Below, piece after piece: positions 1-6,507 of a stretch of 45,774 bases of DNA. Location: positions 1-45,774 of the IMG/VR virus record IMGVR_UViG_3300020141_001298; one strand, written 5' to 3'. Made by a program: the position numbers and the translations under genes. Position 1 is the stretch's first letter. The number at the start of each line of letters is the position of its first letter. Below the pieces are notes generated by a model that saw nothing but the letters and a program-made list of their open reading frames with translations, searched no databases and was not told the DNA's origin. The DNA comes from a virus.

Positions 1-60
1 AGCTACCTGCTGACCAACACCTTTATCGTGGCCGGCGTTATTCGGCACTGGAATCGCTGA
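1..60 (+). CDS. 3' end of a gene cut by the window edge
   Basis: An open frame runs from the first base to a TGA at 58-60 and encodes the last 19 residues of a protein ending in VIRHWNR. The TGA overlaps the ATG of the next gene at base 60, the tight stop/start overlap used by most genes here, which supports it being a real coding end. Nothing can be said about function from so short a piece. If the molecule is circular, its 5' part might lie at the right end of the window, but a direct join of the two ends does not keep this frame open. Confidence 0.55.
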   Translation, partial: SYLLTNTFIVAGVIRHWNR

Positions 61-668
61 TGGGCGGGAAAGTCTGGACCACCGACGAGCTTGACACCTT
101 GGAGCTGTTGGCTGGGGACGTGCCATGGCCGGTGTTGCCTCAGGTCTACTGGAACACTGTTCGCCAGCACGGTTACCCCCGCCGCACCGCCACCGCTCTG
201 CGCCGTAAGTGCAACGACTTGGGTTTACAACGCGCTGCTATCGGCCGCTGGGTGAATGCCGGCTTGATCTGCCAGCTTATGGAGATCAGCTACGAGGCTG
301 TGCAGACGTGGATGCGCAATGGGCTGCTGCCTGGCAAGCGCTTCGGTGAAACCAAGGGTCACCGCTACTACTTCAAACGTTGCGACCTTCGCCGTCTAGC
401 AGGCACCCACCCCCACCTCTTCGGCGGTCTACCCATCTCCAACCTCACCCAGCTCTTCGACGACACCAAGCTCGCCACCAAGATCGCCGAGCTGGAGCTA
501 CCTAAGCACCAGCAGCGCCGCCCGGTGCTCTGCGTAGAAACCGGCATCACCTACCCCTCGCTTAGCGCAGCAGCCCGCGCCGTCTACGTCACCCCCAAGT
601 GCATCCACGAGGCCCTTGACCACCCCACCAAAACCAGCGCCTCCTACACCTGGCGCAGCTGCACCTAG
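60..668 (+). CDS. DNA-binding protein with MerR-like HTH and NUMOD1-like C-terminus
   Basis: This 202-residue protein appears to combine three DNA-binding segments. Residues 1-57 (WTTDELDTLELLAG, then an Arg-rich helix) look SANT/Myb-like. Residues 65-115 resemble a MerR/HTH_17 helix-turn-helix with the usual Arg-Tyr-Tyr wing. Residues 155-200 (VLCVETGITYPSLSAAARAV, ending in YTW) match the NUMOD1 pattern found at the C-terminus of HNH and GIY-YIG homing endonucleases. No nuclease motif is visible, so a regulator is more likely than an active homing enzyme. The + strand is C-rich in this gene, unlike the G-rich genes that follow. The ATG overlaps the upstream stop codon. Confidence 0.7.
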   Translation: MGGKVWTTDELDTLELLAGDVPWPVLPQVYWNTVRQHGYPRRTATALRRKCNDLGLQRAAIGRWVNAGLICQLMEISYEAVQTWMRNGLLPGKRFGETKGHRYYFKRCDLRRLAGTHPHLFGGLPISNLTQLFDDTKLATKIAELELPKHQQRRPVLCVETGITYPSLSAAARAVYVTPKCIHEALDHPTKTSASYTWRSCT

Positions 669-699
669 GGGTTGTTAAGCGATGTAACGGCCCCGCTAT

Positions 700-749
700 G
701 CAAAGCGGTACTAGGCTGTTAGTGTAAGCAGGTCCAACACACGAGGTTC
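700..749 (+). promoter_or_regulatory. Putative promoter/operator region upstream of the small-gene run
   Basis: The 81-base gap between the DNA-binding gene and the next ATG contains TACTAGGCTGTTAGTGTAA at about 709-727. Its CTGTTAG part matches one arm of the inverted repeat upstream of the RHH gene at 3966-3991, and TTAGNNTAA is also seen before the genes at 4018 and 4358. This could be a -10-like element or a half operator. No convincing -35 is visible. Confidence 0.3.
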
Positions 750-1004
750 ATGGCTACCCACACCAGCCTGCCCAACGAAAAGCTCAGCCCCTGGTACTTC
801 GCTGCGCGTTATGCGGCGTTAGTGCTGGAGCAAAGAATTGCAGTTGCAGATGAAAAAGCTTGGCCGTGCGAATACGAAAAGCGCCAGCTCCAGGTATTGA
901 TGGAGCTGGAAGAGTTTTTGAACTCAAGCTGGGATGCCTGGATGGATTCCACAGAGGAGCAGCTCAAAGCCAACTTTGTCGTGCTTAATGAGGTAACACA
1001 ATGA
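750..1004 (+). CDS. Small acidic hypothetical protein
   Basis: This 84-residue protein is rich in Glu, Ala, Leu and Trp and is predicted to be mostly helical (for example LQVLMELEEFLNSSWDAWMD). I recognise no family. It starts with ATG 37 bases after the putative promoter element. Its TGA overlaps the ATG of the next gene (ATGA at 1001-1004), so the two are probably translationally coupled. Position at the head of the replication block suggests early expression. The antisense reading at 985-1221 is a shadow. Confidence 0.75.
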   Translation: MATHTSLPNEKLSPWYFAARYAALVLEQRIAVADEKAWPCEYEKRQLQVLMELEEFLNSSWDAWMDSTEEQLKANFVVLNEVTQ

Positions 1005-1249
1005 GTGACATTATTGAAATCCGCGATCTTTGTTTTGATGGGGACCGTCTTGTTGTCGAGGCTTTGGTTGATGGTGTCGTGCTTACGCGCCAGCAGAGTG
1101 AACTTGATCCGCCTGAGTGGGGGCCTGCCTTGTGCCGAGGCTCCTTCCTCTTTTGTGATGACGACACCGTCCCAGCGACAGACAAGGAGATGGCTAGGTT
1201 GATCTCTGAACGTATTGACACCTGGGAGGTGGTTAGCCGTGACTGGTGA
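1001..1249 (+). CDS. Small acidic hypothetical protein
   Basis: This 82-residue acidic protein begins at the ATG that overlaps the previous stop codon and ends at a TGA that overlaps the next gene by 11 bases. It contains a beta-like half (IIEIRDLCFDGDRLVVEALV) and a helical C-terminus. I do not recognise a family. A competing frame at 1005-1202 is basic and unlike its neighbours, so I take it as a shadow. Confidence 0.75.
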   Translation: MSDIIEIRDLCFDGDRLVVEALVDGVVLTRQQSELDPPEWGPALCRGSFLFCDDDTVPATDKEMARLISERIDTWEVVSRDW

Positions 1250-1469
1250 TCTTGTTAACTTTCCGCCCCACTACAGGCAGGGCGGGATCGAATGTATTGA
1301 TGCGATTCGCGCTGCTTTGACTGAGGAAGAGTTTAGGGGCTACTGCAAAGGTAATGCCCTTAAATACATCTGGCGCGAGCGGCACAAGGGGGGCGACGAG
1401 TCGCTGCTCAAGGCTGATTGGTACATCGCTAAGCTTTGTATTCCAGAAGGATTGCACGAAGTTAAGTAA
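1239..1469 (+). CDS. DUF3310-family protein
   Basis: The 76-residue product contains PPHYRQGGIECIDAIRAAL near its start, followed by YCKGNALKYIWRERHKGG and DWYIAKL. This is the signature of DUF3310, a small family found in many phages, often near DNA polymerase or nucleotide-metabolism genes, whose biochemical role is not settled. I choose GTG at 1239 over the upstream GTG at 1215 because a strong GGAGGT (1225-1230) lies eight bases before it and the conserved motif starts right after. It is followed 50 bases later by DNA polymerase. Confidence 0.88.
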   Translation: MTGDLVNFPPHYRQGGIECIDAIRAALTEEEFRGYCKGNALKYIWRERHKGGDESLLKADWYIAKLCIPEGLHEVK

Positions 1470-1519
1470 GGCTTACGTGCAGATTGTTTACTTAAACCAC
1501 TATTCGCTACACCAAGCAC

Positions 1520-3355
1520 ATGAGTTACTTGAAGGGTCTGAAGTATCTGCCGTCGCTGTGCGAGGCGGAGACTATTTTCTTTGACTGTGAGACGACGGGG
1601 CTGCAGCCGGTTTTTGGGGGGCTGCGGTTGTTGCAGTTGGCTACGTTCCAGGCGCCGCCGGTGGTGCTTGATTGCTGGGATTTCAAGGGTGACGACTGGG
1701 TGGTGCTGGAGGAGTTTTTCGATGTGGAGCGGGAGTGGGTGGCCCACAACGCTGTCTTTGATTTGGGGTGGTTGCAGGAGCACTGCATTTATCCCAAGGG
1801 GCGGGTGCTCTGCACGATGCTCGCCAGCAGGGTGCTGACCAATGGGCTGCCCAACATCAAGAACGGTCTGCAGCCGGTGGTCAAGCGGTATTTGGGGAAG
1901 GAGATCAGTAAGGAGGAGCAGCGCAGTGACTGGAGTGTGCCAGAGCTGAGGGCGGAGCAGATTGAGTACGCGGCTTACGACGTGGAGTTGTTGAGTGAGT
2001 TGTACCAGCCGATCCAACATCGGATGGCGGATGGGGGGTTGCATACGGCTTGGTATCTGGAGTGTGCGGCGTTGCCTGCGATGGCGCAGTTGTGGCGGAC
2101 TGGGCTGCCGTTTGACAAGCAGATGCTGGAGGAGTTGCGGGATGAGCTGGAGGGCGATAATCAGCGGTTGGGGGAGCAGTTCATTGTGGAGCTGGATGAG
2201 GCGCTGCCTGTGAATGGGAAGCTGCCGCGGGATCCTGATGGCTCGCTCAACTTGAGGGATAAGGCGGAGGGGTCTGTGCGGGCTGGTAATAAAAAGCCGG
2301 CGGGGTTCAATATCAACTCGCCGCACCAGCTCAAGGCGATGTTTACGACGTTGCTTGGGGAGGTGCCGGTGGGGCCTGACGGGAAGCCGAGTGCCAGTAA
2401 GGCGGCGCTGCGGGAATACGCTGCGGACCACCCGATCATTTCTAAGTACCTGTCGTGGAAGCGGGTGGAGAAGCGGCGGCAGATGGTTGAGTCGCTGCTG
2501 AAGTTTCACTGCAGCGATGGGTTTATTCGGGCCAGCTACCTGCAGATGGGGGCGGACACGGGCCGGATGAGTTGCATGAGTCCCAACTTGCAGCAGGTGC
2601 CGCGGGATCAGCGGTTTCGTGCTTGTGTGCATGCGCCCCAGGGGTGGAAGCTGGTGGTGGCGGACTACGCACAGATGGAGTTGCGCTTGGCTGCGGCTGA
2701 AGCGCAGGACGAGCTAATGATCCGGGCGTTCCAGGAGGACAAGGACCTGCATACCCTGACTGCGATGCAGATTTACGGGGTGGGTGAGGACGAGGTCACC
2801 AAGGAGCAGCGGCAGATTGCAAAGAGTGCGAATTTTGGGCTTCTGTTTGGCTCTGGTGCTAGAGGGTTGCGAAACTATGCTGGAGCTACTGGGATTCAGA
2901 TGAGCATGGAGGAGGCGGGGGTGATCCGCGACAAGTTCCACGTGGCTTACATCGGGATTCACAAGTGGCAGCGGCAGGCGGCGGATGCGGCGAATCGTTC
3001 CAGTGGGAGCAATGCTGCGGTGTGGATTCGCAACTCGAATCTGCGGCGCTTTTTGCCGGGGGAACAGAACAAGCTGACTACTCGGTGCAACACGCCGATT
3101 CAAGGGGCTGGGGCGGCGGTTATGAAGCGGGCGTTGGGGAAGCTATGGCCGAAGTTGTACAAGGCGACGGAAGACGTGGTGAAGCTTGCGGGCGTGGTGC
3201 ATGACGAGTGCATCGTGCTGGTTCGGGAGGACAAGGCCGAGGAGTGGGCTGAGATCCTTACGGCCACCATGCAAGATGCTGAGCGTGAATGGCTTGGGGA
3301 CGTACCAGCGCTGGCGGAAGCCGGTATAGGTGACAGCTGGGATACGGCGAAATGA
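1520..3355 (+). CDS. Family A DNA polymerase with 3'-5' exonuclease
   Basis: This 611-residue enzyme is a phage-type Pol I that copies the phage genome and proofreads. The 3'-5' exonuclease motif I is FFDCETTG (D22, E24), with later exo acidic residues in VAHNAVFDLGWL and the YAAYDVELL segment. Polymerase motif A is ADYAQMELR (D382), motif B is the RQIAKSANFGLLFG helix around residue 433, and motif C is VHDEC (H561, D562, E563). There is no 5'-3' exonuclease domain, as is usual for phage Pol A. The length fits the phage subfamily. The + strand is strongly G-rich here. Long antisense frames inside it are shadows. Confidence 0.97.
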   Translation: MSYLKGLKYLPSLCEAETIFFDCETTGLQPVFGGLRLLQLATFQAPPVVLDCWDFKGDDWVVLEEFFDVEREWVAHNAVFDLGWLQEHCIYPKGRVLCTMLASRVLTNGLPNIKNGLQPVVKRYLGKEISKEEQRSDWSVPELRAEQIEYAAYDVELLSELYQPIQHRMADGGLHTAWYLECAALPAMAQLWRTGLPFDKQMLEELRDELEGDNQRLGEQFIVELDEALPVNGKLPRDPDGSLNLRDKAEGSVRAGNKKPAGFNINSPHQLKAMFTTLLGEVPVGPDGKPSASKAALREYAADHPIISKYLSWKRVEKRRQMVESLLKFHCSDGFIRASYLQMGADTGRMSCMSPNLQQVPRDQRFRACVHAPQGWKLVVADYAQMELRLAAAEAQDELMIRAFQEDKDLHTLTAMQIYGVGEDEVTKEQRQIAKSANFGLLFGSGARGLRNYAGATGIQMSMEEAGVIRDKFHVAYIGIHKWQRQAADAANRSSGSNAAVWIRNSNLRRFLPGEQNKLTTRCNTPIQGAGAAVMKRALGKLWPKLYKATEDVVKLAGVVHDECIVLVREDKAEEWAEILTATMQDAEREWLGDVPALAEAGIGDSWDTAK

Positions 3356-3519
3356 CGGACGTCTACGTGGTGACGATGCGCTCCAAGGATGGGATGGTGG
3401 AATCGGTGTCGTTTGTGGGCGACACCGCCAAGCAGGTTTTGTATAGCGCCTTCGAGTTTTACCCGAACTACCAAGTGGTTCGTGTCAATAAAGCTCAGCA
3501 GTGGGAGGCGACCGATTAA
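3352..3519 (+). CDS. Small hypothetical protein coupled to DNA polymerase
   Basis: A 55-residue frame starts at an ATG overlapping the polymerase stop (ATGA at 3352-3355) and ends with TAA at 3517-3519. The product begins MTDVYVVTMRSKDGMVES and has the alternating pattern of a small beta-sheet protein. I recognise no family. The start/stop overlap and similar codon use argue that it is real. Its end overlaps the convergent gene on the other strand by four bases. Confidence 0.7.
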   Translation: MTDVYVVTMRSKDGMVESVSFVGDTAKQVLYSAFEFYPNYQVVRVNKAQQWEATD

Positions 3520-3722
3520 CTGCGGTCCACGCGGAGTTCTTCGATGATCTTTTGGTACTTGGAGGACAGGAAGGTCAGGTCTTGGCGGTGAATGTTGAAG
3601 TGGCCTTTGCGGAGTAGTTCGGCGTGGTACATGAATTCCCCGAAGGCCTTGGCGCGTTCGGGGATGTTTTGGCGGGCGTACCGTTCGATTGCTGTGGCTA
3701 GAGCCTTATAGTTTTTCTGCAT
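3516..3722 (-). CDS. Small basic helical hypothetical protein, opposite strand
   Basis: This 68-residue protein (start MQKNYKALATAIERYARQNI) is basic, charged and predicted to be helical. It is the only - strand gene in the first 6.4 kb, convergent with the gene ending at 3519 and divergent from the gene starting near 3785. The balanced amino-acid composition is unlike that of the antisense shadows, which are Pro/Arg/Ser-rich. An AGGG lies just before the ATG. No family is recognised. Antisense expression within the early block might let it act at a different time. Confidence 0.6.
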   Translation of the reverse strand: MQKNYKALATAIERYARQNIPERAKAFGEFMYHAELLRKGHFNIHRQDLTFLSSKYQKIIEELRVDRS

Positions 3723-3784
3723 AGCCCTAGCCCCGCTTTGGTGAAGACCAGTCTATGCAAAGCCAAACCGGGAGGCAAATTGTG

Positions 3785-3961
3785 ATGCGGCGGCTGTCTG
3801 AGGCGATCCAGCGGGCTAACACCGCGGATCTGCAGCGGGCAGCCATGTTTCTTGAGTGGGCCTGGGACGTCAGGAAGGGGTGTGCCAAGCAACGGGGTTC
3901 CGCTAGAAGGGCTCAGGCTGGGGCGTGGAAGAAGCAGGTGGATGAGGATGTGCGCTGGTGA
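3785..3961 (+). CDS. Small basic hypothetical protein
   Basis: The preferred 58-residue product starts MRRLSEAIQRANTADLQRAA and is basic and Ala/Arg-rich. The frame is open back to an ATG at 3755, but GGGAGG at 3770-3775 is well placed for ATG 3785 (or GTG 3782), so I take the shorter form. It ends at a TGA just before the operator of the RHH gene. No family is recognised; the charge pattern would suit a nucleic-acid-binding or DNA-mimic-binding helix protein, which is a guess. Confidence 0.6.
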   Translation: MRRLSEAIQRANTADLQRAAMFLEWAWDVRKGCAKQRGSARRAQAGAWKKQVDEDVRW

Positions 3962-3965
3962 TGAG

Positions 3966-3991
3966 CTAACAGGGTAGCGTTCTCCTGTTAG
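3966..3991 (+). promoter_or_regulatory. Inverted-repeat operator upstream of the RHH gene
   Basis: CTAACAGG (3966-3973) and CCTGTTAG (3984-3991) form a perfect 8-bp inverted repeat with a 10-base spacer, centred about 40 bases before the ATG of a ribbon-helix-helix protein. RHH proteins bind such two-fold repeats as pairs of dimers and commonly repress their own genes. The right arm overlaps TTAGACTAA, a possible -10 region. The 14-mer GCTAACAGGGTAGC covering the left arm recurs at 11714-11727. Confidence 0.55.
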
Positions 3992-4017
3992 ACTAACGGT
4001 GAGATCGTTCCAGGTTT

Positions 4018-4275
4018 ATGCCCGTTCGCCAAGGCCACAAGTGGTACTGCCAGTTGCTGTTGGATGTGAACCGATACACGCTGCTGGAGCGGATGGCAGG
4101 AGAGCAGGGTAAAAAAGTTACAGTGCTGATTCGGGAGTTGATTTACCAGGGGTTACAGGCAGCGTTGCCCTCATCTGAGTACAAGGCGGCGGAAAAAGCA
4201 GATGCCGCGTTGTGGGCTGAGTCGGTACGACGGAGAGTGCAAGGTCGCATGCGTTCCAAGGAGTTGGACTCATGA
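4018..4275 (+). CDS. Ribbon-helix-helix (CopG/Arc-type) regulator
   Basis: The 85-residue protein opens with a short strand (WYCQLLLDV) followed by two helices (YTLLERMAGEQGK, then VTVLIRELIYQGLQ), which is the layout of a ribbon-helix-helix DNA-binding domain. The remainder is a charged helical tail. Such proteins act as dimers that insert the beta-ribbon into the major groove. The inverted repeat at 3966-3991 is a natural candidate for its operator, implying autoregulation of this gene and perhaps the downstream run including dCTP deaminase and sigma factor. A CGTTCCAG word lies in the leader at 4006. Confidence 0.72.
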   Translation: MPVRQGHKWYCQLLLDVNRYTLLERMAGEQGKKVTVLIRELIYQGLQAALPSSEYKAAEKADAALWAESVRRRVQGRMRSKELDS

Positions 4276-4324
4276 GACTCACTTGTGGATTGTTACAGAA
4301 ACGGTTAAAAGGGCTTCTCCTCTA

Positions 4325-4333
4325 TTAGGGTAG
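4325..4333 (+). promoter_or_regulatory. Putative -10-like element
   Basis: TTAGGGTAG precedes the gene starting near 4358 and aligns with TTAGTGTAA (719-727) and TTAGACTAA (3988-3996). A shared TTAGNNTAR word before three + strand genes suggests a promoter element or operator half-site. TTACAG at 4296-4301 might be a -35, but its distance is longer than the usual 17 bases. Confidence 0.25.
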
Positions 4334-4357
4334 TCTCGTTGTTTGAAGGTGGCAGCG

Positions 4358-4597
4358 GTGACGCGCTACTCGGTCAAGGTTGGGGATCGTTGGATTGCTG
4401 CAAGCTATGCCTCGGTGGAGGCTGGTATTTTGCTTACGGACCAAGTGGAGGATGCTGGGTCGTGGGTGACGCATGAGAAGGCTGCGCAGGTGGCGCGGCT
4501 GGCGACACAATTCTTTAAGGAAGCTGCGTGGATACACGTCGCCGAAGAGGTTGACTATCCGCCAAGCTGGAACGCTTACAAAGGTGCCCGAGTATGA
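4358..4597 (+). CDS. Small hypothetical protein
   Basis: The 79-residue product begins MTRYSVKVGDRWIAASYASV if translation starts at GTG 4358, which sits eight bases after GAAGG (4345-4349). The frame is open to a TTG at 4343, but that would bury the Shine-Dalgarno sequence inside the gene. The first half looks beta-rich and the second helical. The stop codon overlaps the ATG of the next small gene. No family is recognised. Confidence 0.65.
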   Translation: MTRYSVKVGDRWIAASYASVEAGILLTDQVEDAGSWVTHEKAAQVARLATQFFKEAAWIHVAEEVDYPPSWNAYKGARV

Positions 4598-4773
4598 AGG
4601 ACTGCCATCCAAGCCAAGAGCAAGCCAAGTACGAGTTCTTGGAGCAGTTGTACAGAAGTGCTGGACGGGACCGGGCAGACCATCCGTTCCACAGCACTTA
4701 CACGGGGCTTTATCAGGAGTGGGCCGCGGTGAACGAGAAAGCCGCAAGCCTTAATGAGGAGCCGGCGCTGTGA
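4594..4773 (+). CDS. Small hypothetical protein in overlapping run
   Basis: A 59-residue frame starts at the ATG overlapping the previous stop (ATGA at 4594-4597) and ends at TGA 4771-4773, which in turn overlaps the next ATG. The product is polar and helical (start MKDCHPSQEQAKYEFLEQLY). The chain of start/stop overlaps from 4358 to 4943 indicates a polycistronic run in which each small protein is translationally coupled to the one before. Confidence 0.65.
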   Translation: MKDCHPSQEQAKYEFLEQLYRSAGRDRADHPFHSTYTGLYQEWAAVNEKAASLNEEPAL

Positions 4774-4943
4774 TGACTGACGTGCAGATTGAGCTGGCGC
4801 TCCAGGAGTGGTGGGCGGATTCGTTTCCGCGGGCACCGATTAACAAACAGAACGCGAGCAACATGGTGGCGTTTGCGTCCCACGTGCTGGCGCTGGCGGA
4901 GCTGTTCCGCGAATACGAAAAGCCCTCTGCAACCAACGATTGA
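4773..4943 (+). CDS. Small hypothetical protein in overlapping run
   Basis: A 56-residue frame starts at the ATG overlapping the preceding TGA and ends at TGA 4941-4943, one base before the deaminase ATG. It begins MTDVQIELALQEWWADSF and is predicted to be helical. It shares the first eight bases of coding pattern (MTDV) with the gene at 3352, perhaps by chance. No family is recognised. It occupies the frame just upstream of dCTP deaminase, so the longer deaminase frame seen from 4789 should not be used. Confidence 0.65.
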   Translation: MTDVQIELALQEWWADSFPRAPINKQNASNMVAFASHVLALAELFREYEKPSATND

Positions 4944-4944
4944 C

Positions 4945-5463
4945 ATGATTTTGAGTGATGTCGAGATCGCGGCCTATTGCCGGGCCGGGATGGTGGATCC
5001 TTTTGATCCAAAACTGGTGGGGCCCGCTTCGCTGGACGTGAGGCTGGGAAGCCAGCTGATGGTGGAGACGCCCCACGATTTGGAGTTGCAGCGATTTGGG
5101 ATTGCGGATCGGTGTAAGGAGCATCCGTACCTGTTGAAGCCGGGCGAGTTTGTGCTGGCAGAGACGGTTGAGGTGTTCCACCTGCCGGAGGATTTGGCGG
5201 CCCAGTTCATCTTGAAAAGCAGCCGGGGGCGGTCTGGGATCAGCCATAGTCTCTGCGGATTTTGCGATCCAGGGTGGAATCACAGTCGGCTGACGATGGA
5301 GCTTCATTCGCTACGGAAGTTCCACCCGATTCCGTTGTGGCCTGGGATGCGGATTGGGCAGATGGTGTTTAGTCGGATGTCCCAGGTGCCGGACCTGAGC
5401 TACGCGGTGACTGGTAACTACAATGGCGACCTCACTGTGATGCCAAGCAAAGTGGCGGCATGA
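4945..5463 (+). CDS. dcd: dCTP deaminase (dUTPase superfamily)
   Basis: This 172-residue enzyme belongs to the trimeric dCTP deaminase/dUTPase fold and would convert dCTP to dUTP, feeding thymidylate synthesis for phage DNA. Visible signatures are PASLDVRLG near residue 30, KSSRGRSG (catalytic-type Ser and Arg) near residue 92, the DPGW turn, and LTMELHS containing the general-base Glu expected in deaminases. The C-terminal PLWPGMRIGQMVF matches the usual core strand. The ATG at 4945 follows the preceding stop by one base; the frame upstream is shadow. Whether it is a bifunctional deaminase-dUTPase cannot be decided by eye. Confidence 0.9.
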   Translation: MILSDVEIAAYCRAGMVDPFDPKLVGPASLDVRLGSQLMVETPHDLELQRFGIADRCKEHPYLLKPGEFVLAETVEVFHLPEDLAAQFILKSSRGRSGISHSLCGFCDPGWNHSRLTMELHSLRKFHPIPLWPGMRIGQMVFSRMSQVPDLSYAVTGNYNGDLTVMPSKVAA

Positions 5464-5645
5464 GCCGCGACATTATTCGCGTGGCGATGGATGCCTACTG
5501 GGATCATCGCTTGGCTGGTAAGACGCTCCACGCGGAGGAGCGCATGGAGGCGGCACTTCGCGCTGCTGCGCTCCAGTGCTCCTTTAATGGGGGCGCCGAA
5601 CTGTTAACAAAACTACACAACCACAATGGCACGGACAGGGATTGA
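5460..5645 (+). CDS. Small hypothetical protein between deaminase and sigma factor
   Basis: This 61-residue protein starts at an ATG overlapping the deaminase stop (ATGA at 5460-5463) and its 3' end overlaps the sigma factor start by 20 bases. The sequence (start MSRDIIRVAMDAYWDHRLAG) is polar and helical and matches no family I know. Because its ribosomes end beyond the sigma factor ATG, its translation may control sigma factor expression by coupling. Confidence 0.7.
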   Translation: MSRDIIRVAMDAYWDHRLAGKTLHAEERMEAALRAAALQCSFNGGAELLTKLHNHNGTDRD

Positions 5646-6507
5646 TACTTACTTGAACAGCATTGGCACGGTGCCTTTGCTGACTCCGGAGCAGGAGATT
5701 GACCTGGGGCGGAAGGTGCAGCGGATGATTGCGCTCCAAGGAGAGGGGATTGAGTTGACGCCCCAGCAGCTCAAAGAGGTGCGCGTGGGGGAGCGGGCGT
5801 TGCAGCGGTTTGTGCAGTCGAATTTGAGGTTGGTGGTGTCAGCGTCGAAAAAGTATGTCGGGGTGCTGGAGCACATGGATTTGATGGACTTGGTGCAGGA
5901 GGGGAATATCGGGTTGATGACGGCGGTGCGAAAGTTTGATCCGAGTAGGGGCTACAAGTTTTCGACCTATGCCTATTGGTGGATTCGGCAGGCAATGATT
6001 CGAGGAATTGCGGCAAAGGAAAGGTCGATCCGGTTGCCTGGGAAGGTATCGGACATGGCGAGCAACTGGAATAAGAAGGTGAGGGAGCTGAGTCAGGAGT
6101 TGAGGCGGATGCCCACTACTGAGGAGATGGCTACGGCTTTTGATTTGCCGGTGGAGGAAGTCAGGATGTATTTGGACCGGGGTAAGTATGTGACTTCCTT
6201 GGATGCTCTGATGATGGCCGGGGAAGGGAGTGCGATCGTGGAAATGATTAGCGATCCACGAGATCCCGATGGGACGGTGGCGATGGAGCATACAGAAATG
6301 CAGGAAACGCTGGTTGCGCTGGAGTCGGCCTTAGGTGTGCTGACACCTAAAGAGCGGGATTTTGTGCAGCGCAGGTGGGGGCTCCACGGCAGACCTGAAG
6401 AGACTTTTGTTGAGCTGGGGAAAACTATTGGGGTAAGTAGGGAACGGGCAAGACAAGTGGTGGATCAGGCGCAGCGAAAAATGAAGCGCTACCTGTTACT
6501 GGCTTAG
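5626..6507 (+). CDS. RpoD/SigA-like sigma-70 factor
   Basis: This 293-residue protein has a full sigma-70 layout. Region 1.2 begins DTYLNSIGTVPLLTPEQE. Region 2 contains NLRLVVSASKKY, DLMDLVQEGNIGLM, FDPSRGYKFSTYAYWWIRQA and RSIRLPGKV, nearly identical to the consensus of bacterial primary and group 2 sigma factors. Region 3 spans roughly residues 150-200, and region 4 ends in the helix-turn-helix TFVELGKTIGVSRERARQVV. Region 1.1 is absent, as in group 2 factors. It would direct host RNA polymerase to -10/-35-type promoters. It is the last gene of the + block and converges with the glycosyltransferase, overlapping by 12 bases. Capture from a bacterial host is the likely origin. Confidence 0.95.
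   Translation: MARTGIDTYLNSIGTVPLLTPEQEIDLGRKVQRMIALQGEGIELTPQQLKEVRVGERALQRFVQSNLRLVVSASKKYVGVLEHMDLMDLVQEGNIGLMTAVRKFDPSRGYKFSTYAYWWIRQAMIRGIAAKERSIRLPGKVSDMASNWNKKVRELSQELRRMPTTEEMATAFDLPVEEVRMYLDRGKYVTSLDALMMAGEGSAIVEMISDPRDPDGTVAMEHTEMQETLVALESALGVLTPKERDFVQRRWGLHGRPEETFVELGKTIGVSRERARQVVDQAQRKMKRYLLLA

Noticed and set aside
1340-2632. 430-residue open frame antisense to DNA polymerase
   Set aside because: It is Pro/Arg/His/Leu-rich, lies fully opposite a polymerase gene with intact motifs, and arises from the G-rich coding strand.
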